Below are positions 41,199-49,679 of a stretch of DNA of 64,000 bases, piece by piece (the stretch's first letter is position 1; each line of letters starts with the position of its first letter). Source of the stretch: an uncultured Alphaproteobacteria bacterium. GTDB lineage: Bacteria > Pseudomonadota > Alphaproteobacteria > RF32 > CAG-239. The DNA is taken from positions 1-64,000 of the forward strand of contig CASZWJ010000009.1 of NCBI GenBank assembly GCA_949493535.1, read 5' to 3'. A model generated the notes under the pieces. That model searched no databases, was not told the DNA's origin, and worked only from the letters and a program-made list of their open reading frames with translations. The position numbers and the translations under genes are program-made.

Positions 41199-43589
41199 AT
41201 GAAATTTACATTATCATGGTTAAAAGAACATTTGGATACAACCGCTTCCGTTGAAGAAATCAGCGAAATGCTGACTAAAATCGGTTTGGAAGTTGAGGAA
41301 GTTGTTAATCCCGCGGCGGCCTTAAAAGGTTTTGTAACGGCTGAAATCAGCGAATGCACAATGCATCCGGATTCAGACCATTTGCATTTGCTGACGGTTA
41401 ATGACGGCAGTAAAGATTATCAGGTCGTCTGCGGTGCGCCGAATGCCAAGAAGGGCCTTAAAGGCATTTTTTCTCCGGTCGGCGTGGTTATTCCCTGTTA
41501 TGGCGAAGTTTTGAAAGTTGGCAAAATCCGCGGTGTTGAAAGTTTCGGTATGATGTGTTCCGAAAAAGAGCTTTGCATCGGCGAAGACCATTCCGGAATT
41601 ATTGAACTGCCGGCAGATGCCAAAATCGGCGTTCCTGCTGCCGAAGTTTTGAATATTGATCCGGTTTTTGATATTTCTATTACGCCAAACCGTGCCGAGT
41701 GTCTCGGTGTGCGCGGCGTGGCCAGAGATTTGGCTGCTGCCGGCCTCGGCAAGCTGAAACCGCTCAATATTAAAAAAATTGCCGGCACTTATAAAAGTCC
41801 TGTCAAAGTCAATAATCAGGCAACGGATGCTTGTCCGGTTTATGTCGGCCGTTATATTAAAAATGTCAATAACAAGGCTGAGACGCCGAAGTGGATGAAA
41901 GACCGCCTGACAGCTATCGGCCTGCGTTCTATTTCGCCTTTGGTTGATATTACCAATTATATCAATTTTGATATGGCGCGCCCGCTGCATGTTTTTGATG
42001 CGGACAAACTTAATGGCAACATTACGGTTCGCATGGCAAATGACGGTGAAAAGTTTATGTCATTAGAAGACAAAGAATATGCTTTGGATTGCAAGTCTTT
42101 AGGTATTTGCGATGATGCCGGCGTGCAATGTTTGGGCGGAATTATGGGGGGCGCCGAGAAAGGCTGCTCGGAAGAAACGAAGAACGTGTTTGTCGAATGC
42201 GCTTTGTTCTGTCCTGACTGCATTTCCCGTACCGGACGCAAGTTCCAGATTGATTCAGACTCCCGTTATCGTTATGAGCGCTGGGTAGATCCGAAATCTA
42301 ATATCTTGGGTTCTGATTATGCAACGCAATTGATTTTGGAAATCTGCGGCGGCGAAGCTTCCGATATTGAAATCGCCGGAGCGGAACCGGAAGAAAAGCG
42401 TGTGGCTTATCTGCGCCCGAGCCGGATTAAAGATTTTATCGGCATTGATATTGAAAAGGCTAAGATTATTGAAATTCTAAATAATCTCGGTTTTGAAACC
42501 AGCGAAGAAAACGGCAAGATCAAAGCTGTTTCTCCGACTTGGCGCGGTGATATCGAAGGCGAGCATGATTTGGTTGAAGAGGTTGTGCGTATGGTCGGTT
42601 TGGATAATATTCCGGCAGAATCTTTGCCGCATGACAAATTCCCGAAACAGACTTTAACGCCTGTTCAGCGTCGCACGGTTACCGTGAAACATGAATTGGC
42701 CAGCCGTGGAATGCTTGAAACGGTTACTTGGAGCTTTACAGATTCAAACTTGGCGGAAATGTTCCGTAGACCTGAAGCGGAACCTGTCTTGCTGTTTAAT
42801 CCGATTGCTGCCGATTTGAATGAAATGCGCCCGTCGATATTGCCGAATTTGCTGCTCGGGGCAAAAAACAACATTGCCCGAGGTTATGCAAACGTGGCTT
42901 TATTTGAAGTCGGCCCGCAGTTTTACAGTCGCAAACCAGGGAACCAAATTTTAGCAGCCGCCGGAATTCGTACCGGCATGACAAGTAAAAAACATTGGGC
43001 GGAAGAGCCGAGAGCTTATGACGTTTTTGACGCCAAAGCCGATGCAATAGCTGCAATTGCCGCAGCGAACGGCCCTTGGGAAAATGCTCAGGCTTTTGCC
43101 GATGTGCCGTCTTATTATCATCCGGGACGCAGCGGCAGTTTGCGTTTGGGCAAAAATGTTTTGGCTTATTTTGGCGAGTTGCATCCGTCTGTTTTGAAAA
43201 AAATGGGTATCAAACAGCGAGTTGTTGCGTTTGAGGTGCTGTTGGACAATATTCCTGCACCGCGTGAAAGTGCCGGCAAAGGCCGCAAGAAACTTGAATT
43301 GTCGCAATTGCAACCTCTGGATAAGGATTTGGCTTTTGTGGTTGATAAAACGGTCAAAGCGGCGGATATTATTGCTGCGGCCAAAAATGCCGATCGCGAT
43401 TATATTACGGATGTCCGGCTTTTTGACATTTACGAGGGCGAAAATCTGCCGGCCGGCAAAAAGTCCGTTGCCATTGCATTTACGATGCAGCCCAAAGACA
43501 AAACCTTTACCGATCAGGAAATTGAAAATATGATGAATAAAGTCATTGTTGATGTTTCCAAGAAAACCGGAGGCGAACTCCGCAAGTAA
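41199..43589 (+). CDS. pheT: Phenylalanyl-tRNA synthetase beta subunit
   Basis: The beta chain contacts tRNA-Phe and edits mischarged Tyr. The 796-residue protein starts MKFTLSWLKEHLDT, has the tRNA-binding EMAP-like domain (about 40-150), the B3/B4 editing region (SISPLVDITNYINFDMARPLHVFDADK), a B5 domain, and the C-terminal anticodon-binding FDX domain ending near KTGGELRK. Length is standard. AGGGAG precedes the ATG. Confidence 0.97.
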   Translation: MKFTLSWLKEHLDTTASVEEISEMLTKIGLEVEEVVNPAAALKGFVTAEISECTMHPDSDHLHLLTVNDGSKDYQVVCGAPNAKKGLKGIFSPVGVVIPCYGEVLKVGKIRGVESFGMMCSEKELCIGEDHSGIIELPADAKIGVPAAEVLNIDPVFDISITPNRAECLGVRGVARDLAAAGLGKLKPLNIKKIAGTYKSPVKVNNQATDACPVYVGRYIKNVNNKAETPKWMKDRLTAIGLRSISPLVDITNYINFDMARPLHVFDADKLNGNITVRMANDGEKFMSLEDKEYALDCKSLGICDDAGVQCLGGIMGGAEKGCSEETKNVFVECALFCPDCISRTGRKFQIDSDSRYRYERWVDPKSNILGSDYATQLILEICGGEASDIEIAGAEPEEKRVAYLRPSRIKDFIGIDIEKAKIIEILNNLGFETSEENGKIKAVSPTWRGDIEGEHDLVEEVVRMVGLDNIPAESLPHDKFPKQTLTPVQRRTVTVKHELASRGMLETVTWSFTDSNLAEMFRRPEAEPVLLFNPIAADLNEMRPSILPNLLLGAKNNIARGYANVALFEVGPQFYSRKPGNQILAAAGIRTGMTSKKHWAEEPRAYDVFDAKADAIAAIAAANGPWENAQAFADVPSYYHPGRSGSLRLGKNVLAYFGELHPSVLKKMGIKQRVVAFEVLLDNIPAPRESAGKGRKKLELSQLQPLDKDLAFVVDKTVKAADIIAAAKNADRDYITDVRLFDIYEGENLPAGKKSVAIAFTMQPKDKTFTDQEIENMMNKVIVDVSKKTGGELRK

Positions 43590-43600
43590 AACTTAGCGAA

Positions 43601-43639
43601 AAAGAAGAGCTGTCGTTTCCGGCAGCTCTTCTTTTTTTT
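43601..43639. terminator. Intrinsic terminator of pheS-pheT
   Basis: AAGAAGAGCTG (43602-43612) and CAGCTCTTCTT (43623-43633) form an 11 bp stem followed by T residues. It also faces the convergent DUF465 gene. Confidence 0.9.
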
Positions 43640-43652
43640 GTATTATATTTTC

Positions 43653-43838
43653 TTACATAATCGTCTTCGTGCATTGAATTCTGTTGCGGAGCAGAGTGTT
43701 CTTCTCTTTTGTTTTTTGCCGCTTAAGCTGTTCTATTCTGATTAAGTTTTTCCAAACATGTGTTTCTTCTTCTTTAATGGCGCGATCCAGCCGGACATCC
43801 ATTTTCAGAAGCTCAAAAGATGTTAAGTTATATTCCAT
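43653..43838 (-). CDS. YdcH/DUF465-type small helical protein
   Basis: The 61-residue product reads as two helices with the pattern LLKMDVRLDRAIKEEE, then IRIEQLKRQKTKEKN, which fits the DUF465 (YdcH) family: L-x-x-H/D-x-x-L-D-x-x-I then L-K-x-x-K. The family has no known function. I chose the ATG that follows GGAGGT at about 8 bases; an upstream ATG overlaps that site. The gene stands alone. Confidence 0.6.
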   Translation of the reverse strand: MEYNLTSFELLKMDVRLDRAIKEEETHVWKNLIRIEQLKRQKTKEKNTLLRNRIQCTKTIM

Positions 43839-44059
43839 ACCCCATACCTCCATAATTGAAGACCCTTATATTATAACATATAAATCTATAAACTGCCAGA
43901 TGAATCGAAAAAATATTTATAAACAATATATTATACGTTTTATGTAATGGTAGAATCCGTTTTTTAAAGAGGGAAATTCCGACTGGGCAAATTCATTTTT
44001 TTGTGTTATGCTTAAGCTAATTCGTTAATTATTTGTCTAAACCTTTAATTCATTGTTGT

Positions 44060-44290
44060 ATGAAAAGGAATTATTTTAAATTTATTGCAGTTTTTTGCGG
44101 TATAATTTGTATCAGTGTTTTAAGCGGCTGTTGTTCGTTGCTGGATTATTATAGTCCGGCTCCGTCTTATTATTACTATGCCCCGCGGCCGCCGCATCGG
44201 CATCATTATGCTCCCAGACACAGGCATTGTCATCATCATTGTCTGACGGAGGTTCCTGTTTCTGATAATTATGATATGGCTGCTCTTTAA
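44060..44290 (+). CDS. Small His/Tyr/Pro-rich lipoprotein
   Basis: The 76-residue precursor has a lipoprotein signal (FIAVFCGIICISVLSGC, lipobox LSGC) and a mature tail dominated by Tyr, Pro, His and Arg (YYYYAPRPPHRHHYAP, HRHCHHHC). Eleven or so His and three Cys in a 30-residue stretch could bind Zn, Ni or Cu. I recognise no family. The chosen ATG has only a weak ribosome site; a start nine codons earlier is possible. A strong terminator follows. Confidence 0.65.
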   Translation: MKRNYFKFIAVFCGIICISVLSGCCSLLDYYSPAPSYYYYAPRPPHRHHYAPRHRHCHHHCLTEVPVSDNYDMAAL

Positions 44291-44314
44291 GCTTTATAGC
44301 GTTTCTTCTTATAA

Positions 44315-44341
44315 CAAAACCCTCCTTTGGGAGGGTTTTGT
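44315..44341. terminator. Intrinsic terminator after the His-rich lipoprotein
   Basis: CAAAACCCTCC (44315-44325) and GGAGGGTTTTG (44330-44340) form an 11 bp stem with a 4-base loop. It can also serve the convergent stomatin-like gene. Confidence 0.88.
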
Positions 44342-44350
44342 TATGTGTTT

Positions 44351-45088
44351 TTACTTTTTTAACAGATTGCTTATTTCTATCGGAAGCAGGGCAATCGTTT
44401 GTGACGGAGATGTGGAAATATCTTTGATTGTTTGCAATGTTTTTAGCTGCATGGTTACCGGACTCTTTTCCAGCGTTTCGGCAGCTTCCAGCATTTTTTG
44501 CGCGGATTCTACTTCGCCTTGGGCTGCAATAATCATAGCACGGCGATTTCTTTCCGCTTCGGCCTGTTTTGCCATGGCGCGTTTCATATCTTCCGGAAGT
44601 TCAATTTCCTGAACATTAATTGCTTCAATATCTATTCCCCATTTTTCTGTGGCTAAATCAACAATGTTTTTTATTTCTTCGCCAATTCTTTTTCTTTCGG
44701 ACAAAACCGTATCCAAGTCGTTAGTGCCGATAACGTCTTTGAGCGCTGACTGGCTTTGCTGAATGACGGCTATAATGTAGTCCGAAATTTGAATGACTGC
44801 ATTTTCGGGATTTTTGACTTTGAAATATACGACGGCATTTATGTTGACGGGAATATTGTCTTTGGTCATGACCTCTTGTTTGGGAACATCTACAGTCATA
44901 ATGCGCATATCTATTTTCTGCATACTTTGGATGACAGGCACAAACCATCTTAAGCCCGGTTCTTTGGTACTGGTATAACGGCCGAAAGTAAAGATAATGC
45001 CTTTTTCGTATTGCATGACAATTCTTAAACCGGGAATGATGATGAAAGATATAATGAAGATTATAAGAGGGATTATGATTTCTAACAT
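44351..45088 (-). CDS. Stomatin-like SPFH-domain protein (slipin)
   Basis: The 245-residue protein has an N-terminal membrane helix (IIPLIIFIISFIIIPGL) and an SPFH domain (EKGIIFTFGRYTSTKEPGLRWFVPVIQSM, VPKQEVMTKDNIPVNINAVVYFKV). It ends in an Ala/Glu-rich coiled coil (AMAKQAEAERNRRAMIIAAQGE), which is the slipin pattern. Such proteins form membrane-associated oligomers. Their usual partner NfeD is not adjacent here. It lies downstream of tRNA-Leu on the same strand but is separated by a terminator. Confidence 0.9.
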   Translation of the reverse strand: MLEIIIPLIIFIISFIIIPGLRIVMQYEKGIIFTFGRYTSTKEPGLRWFVPVIQSMQKIDMRIMTVDVPKQEVMTKDNIPVNINAVVYFKVKNPENAVIQISDYIIAVIQQSQSALKDVIGTNDLDTVLSERKRIGEEIKNIVDLATEKWGIDIEAINVQEIELPEDMKRAMAKQAEAERNRRAMIIAAQGEVESAQKMLEAAETLEKSPVTMQLKTLQTIKDISTSPSQTIALLPIEISNLLKK

Positions 45089-45282
45089 GATTGTATCCTT
45101 GATTGTTTAATAATATTTATATTGGCAAAACAATTCTTAATGTTTGGTAAGCAAATTTGCTTTGAAATGTTTTTTATCAGATTTACCGGAAAGATGAAGT
45201 GTCTACAAAGAACCTTGTAGGTTCGCTGCGGTTGCTGTCGCTTTCCTTGCTCGCAACAATCCCTATTCACCATAATAAAAAA
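45089..45282. other. Non-coding gap between slipin gene and tRNA terminator
   Basis: No supported gene. The segment has small stems (CTACAA with TTGTAG near 45208-45225; GTTGC with GCAAC near 45236-45257) but lacks the TGTAC-N6-GTACA apex, so I do not count it in the hairpin family. The promoter of the slipin gene is presumably here. Confidence 0.4.
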
Positions 45283-45298
45283 AGACCCGTTGGGGTCT
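45283..45298 (-). terminator. Intrinsic terminator of uppP-tRNA-Leu
   Basis: On the minus strand AGACCC and GGGTCT form the stem, followed by seven T. It lies 10 bases past the tRNA CCA end. Confidence 0.88.
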
Positions 45299-45308
45299 GT
45301 TTTTATTA

Positions 45309-45394
45309 TGGTGCCCTGGAGAAGACTCGAACTTCCACTGGCTGAGCCAACATGCACCTGAAGCATGCGCGTCTACCAATTCCGCCACCAGGGC
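45309..45394 (-). tRNA. tRNA-Leu (anticodon CAG)
   Basis: The 86-base minus-strand sequence folds as a class II tRNA. The acceptor stem GCCCTGG pairs with CCAGGGC, the D-loop holds AATTGGTAGAC, the anticodon loop TTCAGGT has CAG, a variable arm is present, the T-loop reads TTCGAGT, and CCA is encoded. It begins 16 bases after the uppP stop and is probably cut from the uppP transcript. Confidence 0.95.
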
Positions 45395-45409
45395 ATAATC
45401 CTTATTTGC

Positions 45410-46231
45410 TTATTGCGTTATATGTATATACCCGTAAGAATCTAAAAGCAAGAGGCTTCCTAAAAAAATTCTGTAAATTACGAAAGGCATAAAGGTTGAT
45501 TTTTTCAACCACCACATAATAACGTAAATTGCAACAATGGAGAATATAAACGAATATGTGATTCCGTCAATAGCTAAAATGATTTCTTTTAAATTATTTT
45601 GTTGATAAAGCTGTAATCCGACTAATAATCCTGCGCCGATAATTGTGGGAATCGCCAGCAGCATGGAAAATTTTGCAGCTTCGCGGCGTTCCATTCCCAA
45701 GAATCTGCCCATTGTGACGGTAATTCCGGAACGGCTGGTACCGGGGATCAATGCCAAACATTGAGCTAAACCGATGAGAAGCGCGTCTAAAACGCTTAAA
45801 TGGTTTATTTTGCGAATCGTCATGCCGATACTGTCTGCAATAAACAGCAACAAACCATAGCCGAGAATAGTCCAGCCGATGAGTTTAGAGCTGCGCATCC
45901 ACTCCATGCCTTGTGCATTCAGCAGCAGGCCGGCAATAACGGCCGGAATGCTGGCAATGGCAATCAGCCAGAATAATTTGTTGCCGGCAATGCTGAAATC
46001 CGGCAAAAAATATCTCTTCCACAATCCTTTGGCCATTTCCCAGATGTCTTCGGAAAAATAAATCATAACCGCGAGAATTGATCCGACATGCATGGCAACG
46101 TCGAGAGCCATTCCTTGGTCAGGGAATGTCGTGAATTTGGAGAAAAGAATCAGATGTCCGGATGAGCTCACAGGCAAAAATTCCGTAAATCCTTGTAGGA
46201 TTGATAACAGAATGATGTTTTCGTTAGTCAA
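45410..46231 (-). CDS. uppP: Undecaprenyl-diphosphatase
   Basis: UppP (BacA) dephosphorylates undecaprenyl diphosphate at the periplasmic face to recycle the cell-wall lipid carrier. The 273-residue protein has about eight membrane helices. The family motifs are LQGFTEFLPVSSSGHLILF near residue 12 (the ExxxE-type and PVSSSGH site) and PGTSRSGITVTMGRFLGMER near 160. It starts 2 bases after the receiver-domain gene and is followed by tRNA-Leu, suggesting a common transcript. Confidence 0.96.
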   Translation of the reverse strand: MTNENIILLSILQGFTEFLPVSSSGHLILFSKFTTFPDQGMALDVAMHVGSILAVMIYFSEDIWEMAKGLWKRYFLPDFSIAGNKLFWLIAIASIPAVIAGLLLNAQGMEWMRSSKLIGWTILGYGLLLFIADSIGMTIRKINHLSVLDALLIGLAQCLALIPGTSRSGITVTMGRFLGMERREAAKFSMLLAIPTIIGAGLLVGLQLYQQNNLKEIILAIDGITYSFIFSIVAIYVIMWWLKKSTFMPFVIYRIFLGSLLLLDSYGYIHITQ

Positions 46232-46233
46232 GG

Positions 46234-46656
46234 TTATACTCTTTCTTGTTTAAGTCCGATTGCACTGCAAATGCGCTTTTTTAAGGCAAGCGGAGAAATA
46301 GGCTTAACCAAATATTCCTGAATTCCCAGATTTTTGGCGGTTAATACAGTTTGTTCTTTGGTATCAATCGTAATCATAATGATTGGAACATTTTGGGTGC
46401 CGTGCATGCCTGATTTTAGTTCGCGTGCAAACTCAAGACCGCTTTTTTCGGGCATTTGCTGGTCCAGCAAAATAACATCAATTTTAAAATCGTTCAGAAG
46501 TTCCAAAGCTTCTTGAGAATTATTGGCTTCTTTGGTGTTTTTAACGCCAATCTGATAGAGGGCGGTTTTGATAAAAGTCCGTGAAAATTTGTCATCGTCT
46601 ACAATCAGACAGGTTACTGCTTCCAAGTTTATGTTTTGATGTATGTTTTCACTCAT
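46234..46656 (-). CDS. Single-domain response regulator (CheY-like receiver)
   Basis: The 140-residue protein is a receiver domain with no output domain. Acidic pocket residues are Asp20-22 (LIVDDDKF), the phospho-acceptor is Asp65 (VILLDQQMP), the switch Thr lies in IIMITID, and the Lys is in EYLVKPIS. It probably passes a phosphate signal by protein contact. No histidine kinase is near. It is 2 bases upstream of uppP. AGAGGAA precedes the ATG. Confidence 0.9.
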   Translation of the reverse strand: MSENIHQNINLEAVTCLIVDDDKFSRTFIKTALYQIGVKNTKEANNSQEALELLNDFKIDVILLDQQMPEKSGLEFARELKSGMHGTQNVPIIMITIDTKEQTVLTAKNLGIQEYLVKPISPLALKKRICSAIGLKQERV

Positions 46657-46707
46657 GTTGTTCCTCTTGCAAAGCTTTAAATTTTAATCTTATTTTATCC
46701 CAAACGT

Positions 46708-47559
46708 TTATAAATTAAAACAAGAATCGTTGTTTTTGTTCAATTTTAATAAAGAATAGGGGTTAAAACGGGTGTTGCGCAATGAGGCTCCCCAATGCAG
46801 GTGCGGGCCGGTTACTCGACCGGTTTTGCCAACTTCGCCGATAATCTCTCCTTGTTTGACGGATTGCCCCTGTTTGACATAGATTTTGTTCATATGTGCA
46901 TAAATTGTCTGCAAACCGTGTCCATGGTCTATTATAACGACATTGCCGGAATAAAAAGTATTTGGAGCAGTCAGCGTTACAATACCATCTCCGGAAGCTT
47001 TAATCGGCGTGCCGATCGGCGCGGCAATATCTGTTCCGGAATGGGGATTCATTTTTTTGCCGTTCATAATTCTTTGTCCGCCGAAATAGCCGCTGATGCG
47101 CCCTTTGACCGGTTCGATAAAGCCTTTTTGCCAATAAGTTTCCAGCCTGTCGCCTTTTAAGGCGCCGCGAACAAGCGTGCGCTCGGATAAAATGGCCGCT
47201 TCATCTTCTTTGGACGGAGTTACTTTGCGTTGCGGCACGCCTTTAAGATTTTGGATATCCCATTGGCTCGGGGCTATATGCAATATGTGGGAAGCCGCTT
47301 CGCCGTCTTCCTTTGTTAAAAGCAGTTCAGCTTCAGCCTTTTGGTCTCTGGGAAAAGCAAAAATAAAATTTCCGTCAGGAGCCACCTGATGATTGGCGCC
47401 GTTAATTCTTGCGGTTTTAATGCCGGTTGCTTTCCCTTTGATGATTTCTCCCTGCGCCAGTTTTCCGCAAAGCGTTATTTGCTGCTGCTCTTGTGCCATG
47501 AGCGGAAAAGTTATAAGCGTCGTGCTAAAAATCAAAGAGGCTAATTTGAATTTCATCAT
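46708..47559 (-). CDS. M23-family (LytM) peptidoglycan endopeptidase
   Basis: The 283-residue precursor has a signal peptide (LIFSTTLITFPLMAQ). An N-terminal beta domain (to about 140) precedes a LytM domain with zinc ligands in NPHSGTDIAAP (HxxxD, near 173) and GPHLHWG (HxH, near 255). It should cleave murein cross-links in the periplasm. The ATG lies inside the 3' end of xseA, giving a 35-base overlap in another frame. That is unusual but the signal peptide begins right there, so the start is credible. Confidence 0.92.
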   Translation of the reverse strand: MMKFKLASLIFSTTLITFPLMAQEQQQITLCGKLAQGEIIKGKATGIKTARINGANHQVAPDGNFIFAFPRDQKAEAELLLTKEDGEAASHILHIAPSQWDIQNLKGVPQRKVTPSKEDEAAILSERTLVRGALKGDRLETYWQKGFIEPVKGRISGYFGGQRIMNGKKMNPHSGTDIAAPIGTPIKASGDGIVTLTAPNTFYSGNVVIIDHGHGLQTIYAHMNKIYVKQGQSVKQGEIIGEVGKTGRVTGPHLHWGASLRNTRFNPYSLLKLNKNNDSCFNL

Positions 47560-48922
47560 TTTTTTGAACGGCCTTTTTTGTTTTTTGGGGAGCAGTCAGA
47601 TGTTTTTTTTCTGATTGCTGTTCTTGTTTGTTTTCATCTGTCCGGGTGACTATTGTGCCGTCATGAAATCTGATTTCCAAGGCGGTTGCCTGCTTTGCCT
47701 GTTGCAGATTATAAATTGTATGCTCTTTATCATCGCGAACCCAGGCAAAACCGCGTTTCAAAACCGAATCAATTGAAACTGACTCAAGTCTAAGCGCTAA
47801 ATTCTTTAAAATTTCTTGATTTTTATCAAAAATATTTTTGATGTAATAAGGTTTTAGGGCAATGCGTTCAACGGCGCTCCGTTTGTTGGCGAGCAGATTT
47901 TGAAAAGCCAGATTTAAACGTTCAATCCTATCATCAAAGCGCTGGGTGATTTCCGATAAAATCTGGCTGAGGTTCGGAATGCCGCGGCGTAAAGCTTCCA
48001 GTTGGTTTTGTCTTTCGGAAAAATATCGGCAGGTACCGTTTGACAGGCGGCTTTTTAAAGTGGCAATTTGCGCGGAGAGTTCCGCTTTGACCGGAACGGC
48101 AAATTCGGCAGCGCCGGTCGGGGTCGGAGCGCGCTTGTCGGATACATAGTCTATCAGCATGGTATCGGTTTCGTGTCCGACGGCGGAAATGACCGGAATC
48201 TGCGAATCATATACGGCTCTGATAACGACTTCTTCATTGAAAGGCCATAAGTCTTCCAGACTGCCGCCGCCGCGGGCAACAATAATGACATCGGGGCGGG
48301 GAATGCCGTTTTCCGGCAAGGAGTTAAATCCGGCTACGGCCGAAGCTATTTTTTCGGCGGCGCCTTCGCCCTGAACCGGCGTCGGCCAAACCAAAATCCG
48401 GCTGGGACAGCGGTCGCGTATGCGGTGAATTATGTCTCTGATGACAGCGCCGCTGGCTGAGGTAACAACGCCGATAACCTGCGGCAGATAAGGAATGGCT
48501 TTTTTATGTGCGGGGTCAAACAGCCCTTCTTCGGCAAATTTTTTCTTGCGTTCTTCCAGAAGTTTCAGCAAAGCCCCCGTGCCGGCCACTTCCATTTGTT
48601 CAATGACTAACTGGTAAGAAGATTTTCCGGCAAAAGTCGTGATTTTTCCGGTGGCGATAACTTCCAAGCCGTCTTCTGGTTTGAATGTCAGGCGAGAGGC
48701 TGTTCCTTTCCAGATGACGGCGGAAAGCACGGCATTTTCATCTTTGAGCGATAAATACCAGTGTCCGGAATCGGCTCTTTTACCGCCGAAAATTTCGCCG
48801 CGGATACGTACGTGCGCAAAGTTGGTTTCAACAAAACGCTTGATTTCAAAAGAAATTTCGCTGACGGTAAATTCCGGCAGTTTCGGAGCGGTGTTTTCCA
48901 TTAAGTTTATTAAATCTTCCAT
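47525..48922 (-). CDS. xseA: Exodeoxyribonuclease VII large subunit
   Basis: XseA and XseB degrade single-stranded DNA from either end. The 465-residue protein has an N-terminal OB domain (PEFTVSEISFEIKRFVE, RGEIFGGKRADSGHWYLSLKDENA). The catalytic domain follows, with VVTSASGAVIRDIIHRI, WPTPVQGEGAAEKIA, IIVARGGGSLEDLWPFNEE and SAVGHETDTMLIDYVSDKRAPTP-type blocks, then a coiled-coil region. The start at MEDLIN was chosen because the longer frame would cross the divergent Nudix promoter. xseB is not adjacent. The end overlaps the M23 gene. Confidence 0.95.
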   Translation of the reverse strand: MEDLINLMENTAPKLPEFTVSEISFEIKRFVETNFAHVRIRGEIFGGKRADSGHWYLSLKDENAVLSAVIWKGTASRLTFKPEDGLEVIATGKITTFAGKSSYQLVIEQMEVAGTGALLKLLEERKKKFAEEGLFDPAHKKAIPYLPQVIGVVTSASGAVIRDIIHRIRDRCPSRILVWPTPVQGEGAAEKIASAVAGFNSLPENGIPRPDVIIVARGGGSLEDLWPFNEEVVIRAVYDSQIPVISAVGHETDTMLIDYVSDKRAPTPTGAAEFAVPVKAELSAQIATLKSRLSNGTCRYFSERQNQLEALRRGIPNLSQILSEITQRFDDRIERLNLAFQNLLANKRSAVERIALKPYYIKNIFDKNQEILKNLALRLESVSIDSVLKRGFAWVRDDKEHTIYNLQQAKQATALEIRFHDGTIVTRTDENKQEQQSEKKHLTAPQKTKKAVQKNDEIQISLFDF

Positions 48923-49022
48923 CGGTTTTTCTTCAATCAGGTTATAATGATCTAACTTAGCTTGTATTTTGTTTTTTGTTAAGGCTAAATAAAGGTTATG
49001 CAAAGTTTGACAGGGGAAAAAT

Positions 49023-49460
49023 ATGAATTTGGAAAATAAAGTTTTGTGCGGCTGCGGTGTGGTCTTGTTTAATGAACGCGGGCAATTTTTATTTCTCAAA
49101 CGTAAATCAAAGCATGCAACAGGAACTTATTGCCTGCCGGGCGGCTGGATTGAAAAAGGCGAAGATTTGCTTTCTGCCGGTGCCAGAGAAGTCAGCGAAG
49201 AGGTTGGGGTTGATGTGGAAAATCTGCAGATTATCGGCGTGACGAATAATATTTTTCCTCAAGAGAATTTACATACCGTTTCGGTGATTATGGCCGCAAC
49301 GGTTAAAAGCGGTGAACCTAAAATTATGGAACCGGATAAATGCGCGGCGCTGGTTTGGTGTGATGATTGGGATAATGTGCCGCAACCGGTTTTGACCGAG
49401 TATAACCGCTATATTTCAAAACAGCAGATTGACGCTTACCGCAATAAAATAATCTTTTGA
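49023..49460 (+). CDS. Nudix hydrolase
   Basis: The 145-residue protein contains a complete Nudix box, GWIEKGEDLLSAGAREVSEEVGV at about 40-62, which binds Mg and hydrolyses nucleoside diphosphate derivatives. The N-terminal CGCGVVLFNERGQFLFLKRKS and the WCDDWDNVP segment resemble MutT/YmdB-like sanitising enzymes, but the substrate cannot be told. GGGGA precedes the ATG. It is divergent from xseA. Confidence 0.9.
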   Translation: MNLENKVLCGCGVVLFNERGQFLFLKRKSKHATGTYCLPGGWIEKGEDLLSAGAREVSEEVGVDVENLQIIGVTNNIFPQENLHTVSVIMAATVKSGEPKIMEPDKCAALVWCDDWDNVPQPVLTEYNRYISKQQIDAYRNKIIF

Positions 49461-49679
49461 ATTGGTGATATTTGTCCGGTATACGGATTATAGAAAATTT
49501 ATTTATTAATTTAATATGATTTTGTATGAGCAGAGAAGAAAAATTTGCAAAAATGCGTTTGCTGAAAAGCTTTTCTTCCTTATTTTCCGGGGATGTATAT
49601 TGAGGCGTCTGAGAATAACGAAGTCTTGAGACGGCCGGTTTGCGATGCGGAGTGATGTTTTTATTTTAACGGGAGATAT
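49461..49679. other. AT-rich gap after the Nudix gene
   Basis: The 219 bases between the convergent Nudix and Cys-rich protein genes hold no gene, terminator-grade hairpin or repeat that I can support. Confidence 0.4.

Noticed and set aside
45089-45282. Further member of the hairpin family near tRNA-Leu
   Set aside because: It has short stems but no TGTAC-N6-GTACA apex and no gene-end arms.
45309-45394. tRNA-Leu as an integration site for a mobile element
   Set aside because: No integrase, no duplicated tRNA end, and housekeeping genes on both sides.
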